A stretch of 5,568 nucleotides of DNA from Holophagaceae bacterium (GTDB lineage Bacteria > Acidobacteriota > Holophagae > Holophagales > Holophagaceae): NCBI GenBank assembly GCA_003538615.1, contig DPRT01000073.1, positions 9,843 to 15,410 of the forward strand. The letters run 5' to 3'. The notes beneath the pieces were generated by a model. That model searched no databases, was not told the DNA's origin, and was given only the letters and a program-made list of their open reading frames with translations. Position numbers and translations under genes: made by a program. Of this stretch, positions 4,490 to 5,568 are shown piece by piece. Positions within the stretch are counted from its first letter, which is position 1. Each line of letters starts with the position of its first letter.

Positions 4490-5568
4490 ATGGCCGCCGA
4501 GAGCACCCAGGCCCTTCTCGCCAGTGAGCTGGTCCCCTCGGGCCAGCTGGTGACGTTCACCCTGGACGGCGTGGAGTTCGGCCTGGACATCGACCGGGTG
4601 CAGGAGATCACCCACCGGACCGATGTCACGCCGATCCCCGGCAGTCCCAGCTTCATCCTGGGAGTGATCAACCTCCGGGGTCTCATCATCCCGGTGATCG
4701 ACAGCCGGACCCGCTTCCATCTGGCGCCCCAGGAGACCACCGCCAAGACCCGGATCATCGTGCTCCGCCTGGGCAGCGGCGCCACGGGGCTCCAGGTGGA
4801 TTCCGTGGCCGAGGTGGTCCGCCTGGAGGACCACACGTTGCGGGAGACGCCGCCCCTGGTGGCGGGCATCCGGGCCGAGTACCTGGCGGGCATGGTCACG
4901 GTGGGAAACCGGCTGATCACGCTCATCCACCTCGAGAAGCTCCTGGACAGTTCGGAGCTGACCCGCCGGGCCGAGTTTGAGGATCTGGGCCTGGGCGGCT
5001 CCCTGGCCATGGGCTCCGAAGACTACGTCGAGGAGGCCGAGCAGGACGGCCGCCCCTTCGTGACCTTCCGCCTCGGGGCCGAATCCTTCGGCATCGCCCT
5101 CCACCAGGTGGAGGAGATCGTCGAGCTGCCCCTGGTCACCAAGGTTCCGGACGCACCGGACTATGTGCTGGGGGTCATCTGCCTCCGGGACCAGGTGATG
5201 CCGCTCATCGACCTGTCCGAGATCCTGTCCATCGAGCAGGGCAGTGCGCCCCGCAAACGGGACATGGTGGTGCTGCTCTCCTTTGGAACCGCCCGCATCG
5301 GCGTGGTGGTGGACGAGATCCAGGAGATCCTCCGGGTCCTGGACGAGCAGGTCCTGCCACCGCCCCAGACGCTTTCCGAGGCGGAGCGGGAGCATCTGGA
5401 GGGCATCCTCCTGCTGCCCGGCCGCATGGTGAGCCTCATCAACGTGCTGAAGATCATCACCGGCGACGACCAGGAGAAGATCGCCGCCATGGGCCAGGGC
5501 CTCGGCCTGACGGATGTCCGTGCCCAGGAGGCGGTGCCCAGCCTGGAGCTGGTGGTCTTCCGCCTGGG
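4490..5568 (+). CDS. Multi-CheW-domain chemotaxis scaffold protein (cut by window edge)
   Basis: CheW domains link chemoreceptors to the CheA kinase at the membrane-bound array. At least 359 residues are present and the frame is open at the right edge. Domain 1 (about 19-152) has LVTFTLDGVEFGLDI, a VQEI strand, PGSPSFILGVINLRG with the conserved Arg at 63, and PVIDSRTRF. Domain 2 (about 189-324) repeats the pattern: FVTFRLGAESFGIAL, VEEIV, APDYVLGVICLRD (Arg 233), MPLIDLSEIL. A third domain begins at 352 (LELVVFRL) and is cut off. Linkers of about 36 and 27 residues join them; the first is acidic. No receiver or histidine-kinase domain is visible, so it is neither CheV nor CheA in the part seen; what follows the third domain is unknown. 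ATG 4490 lies 3 bases after the cheZ stop, with AAAGGG just upstream. In domain 2 NLRG is changed to CLRD, which hints at altered partner contacts. Confidence 0.93.
   Translation, partial: MAAESTQALLASELVPSGQLVTFTLDGVEFGLDIDRVQEITHRTDVTPIPGSPSFILGVINLRGLIIPVIDSRTRFHLAPQETTAKTRIIVLRLGSGATGLQVDSVAEVVRLEDHTLRETPPLVAGIRAEYLAGMVTVGNRLITLIHLEKLLDSSELTRRAEFEDLGLGGSLAMGSEDYVEEAEQDGRPFVTFRLGAESFGIALHQVEEIVELPLVTKVPDAPDYVLGVICLRDQVMPLIDLSEILSIEQGSAPRKRDMVVLLSFGTARIGVVVDEIQEILRVLDEQVLPPPQTLSEAEREHLEGILLLPGRMVSLINVLKIITGDDQEKIAAMGQGLGLTDVRAQEAVPSLELVVFRL

Noticed and set aside
3992..5395. A 467-codon open frame on the minus strand across the cheZ and multi-CheW genes
   Set aside because: It is a mirror frame of well-supported genes, with a His/Asp/Gly/Leu-rich sequence and no recognisable domain.

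Overview
This window comes from a GC-rich bacterial chromosome of free-living character, with housekeeping and motility genes packed tightly and often overlapping. The gene content is pyrimidine synthesis and glycolysis on one side and chemotaxis with c-di-GMP sensing on the other. It fits a motile Gram-negative such as a Holophagae-type Acidobacteriota or a deltaproteobacterial lineage. That placement is a low-confidence inference from composition and gene style, because no rRNA or lineage marker is present. There are no tRNA genes, insertion sequences, CRISPR arrays or intact prophage genes.

Left half (1-2920, minus strand): a compact unit reads right to left as pyrR, pyrB, a small ORF6N-like gene, then gpmI, which runs off the left edge. 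pyrR/pyrB overlap in TGATG, pyrB/ORF6N overlap in GTGA, and gpmI starts 5 bases after the ORF6N stop, so the four are probably co-transcribed and translationally coupled. PyrR and PyrB are the regulator and the first committed enzyme of UMP synthesis. GpmI is a glycolytic mutase. The ORF6N-like protein carries a domain best known from phage antirepressor-type proteins and sits where a further pyr gene might be expected.

Centre (2921-3068): a 148-base divergent intergenic region holds both start regions. On the pyrR side it has three short inverted repeats in a row, the last directly against the pyrR ribosome binding site.

Right half (3069-5568, plus strand): a PilZ-domain protein, a stand-alone CheY, a CheZ-like CheY-P phosphatase with a FliM-like CheY-docking peptide at its N terminus, and a protein with at least three CheW domains (cut by the right edge). 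Spacing is 31, 10 and 3 bases, with no terminator seen, so this looks like one operon. The likely logic is as follows. The multi-CheW protein scaffolds receptor/kinase arrays. CheY carries phosphoryl signal to the flagellar switch. The CheZ-like protein removes it. The PilZ protein adds c-di-GMP input. No receptor, CheA or flagellar gene lies inside the window.

The points most worth a second look are the triple-CheW scaffold with a changed second domain, the CheZ with its docking peptide at the N terminus, the ORF6N gene inside a pyr operon, and a PyrR whose leader and putative RNA-contact residues depart from the Bacillus model.
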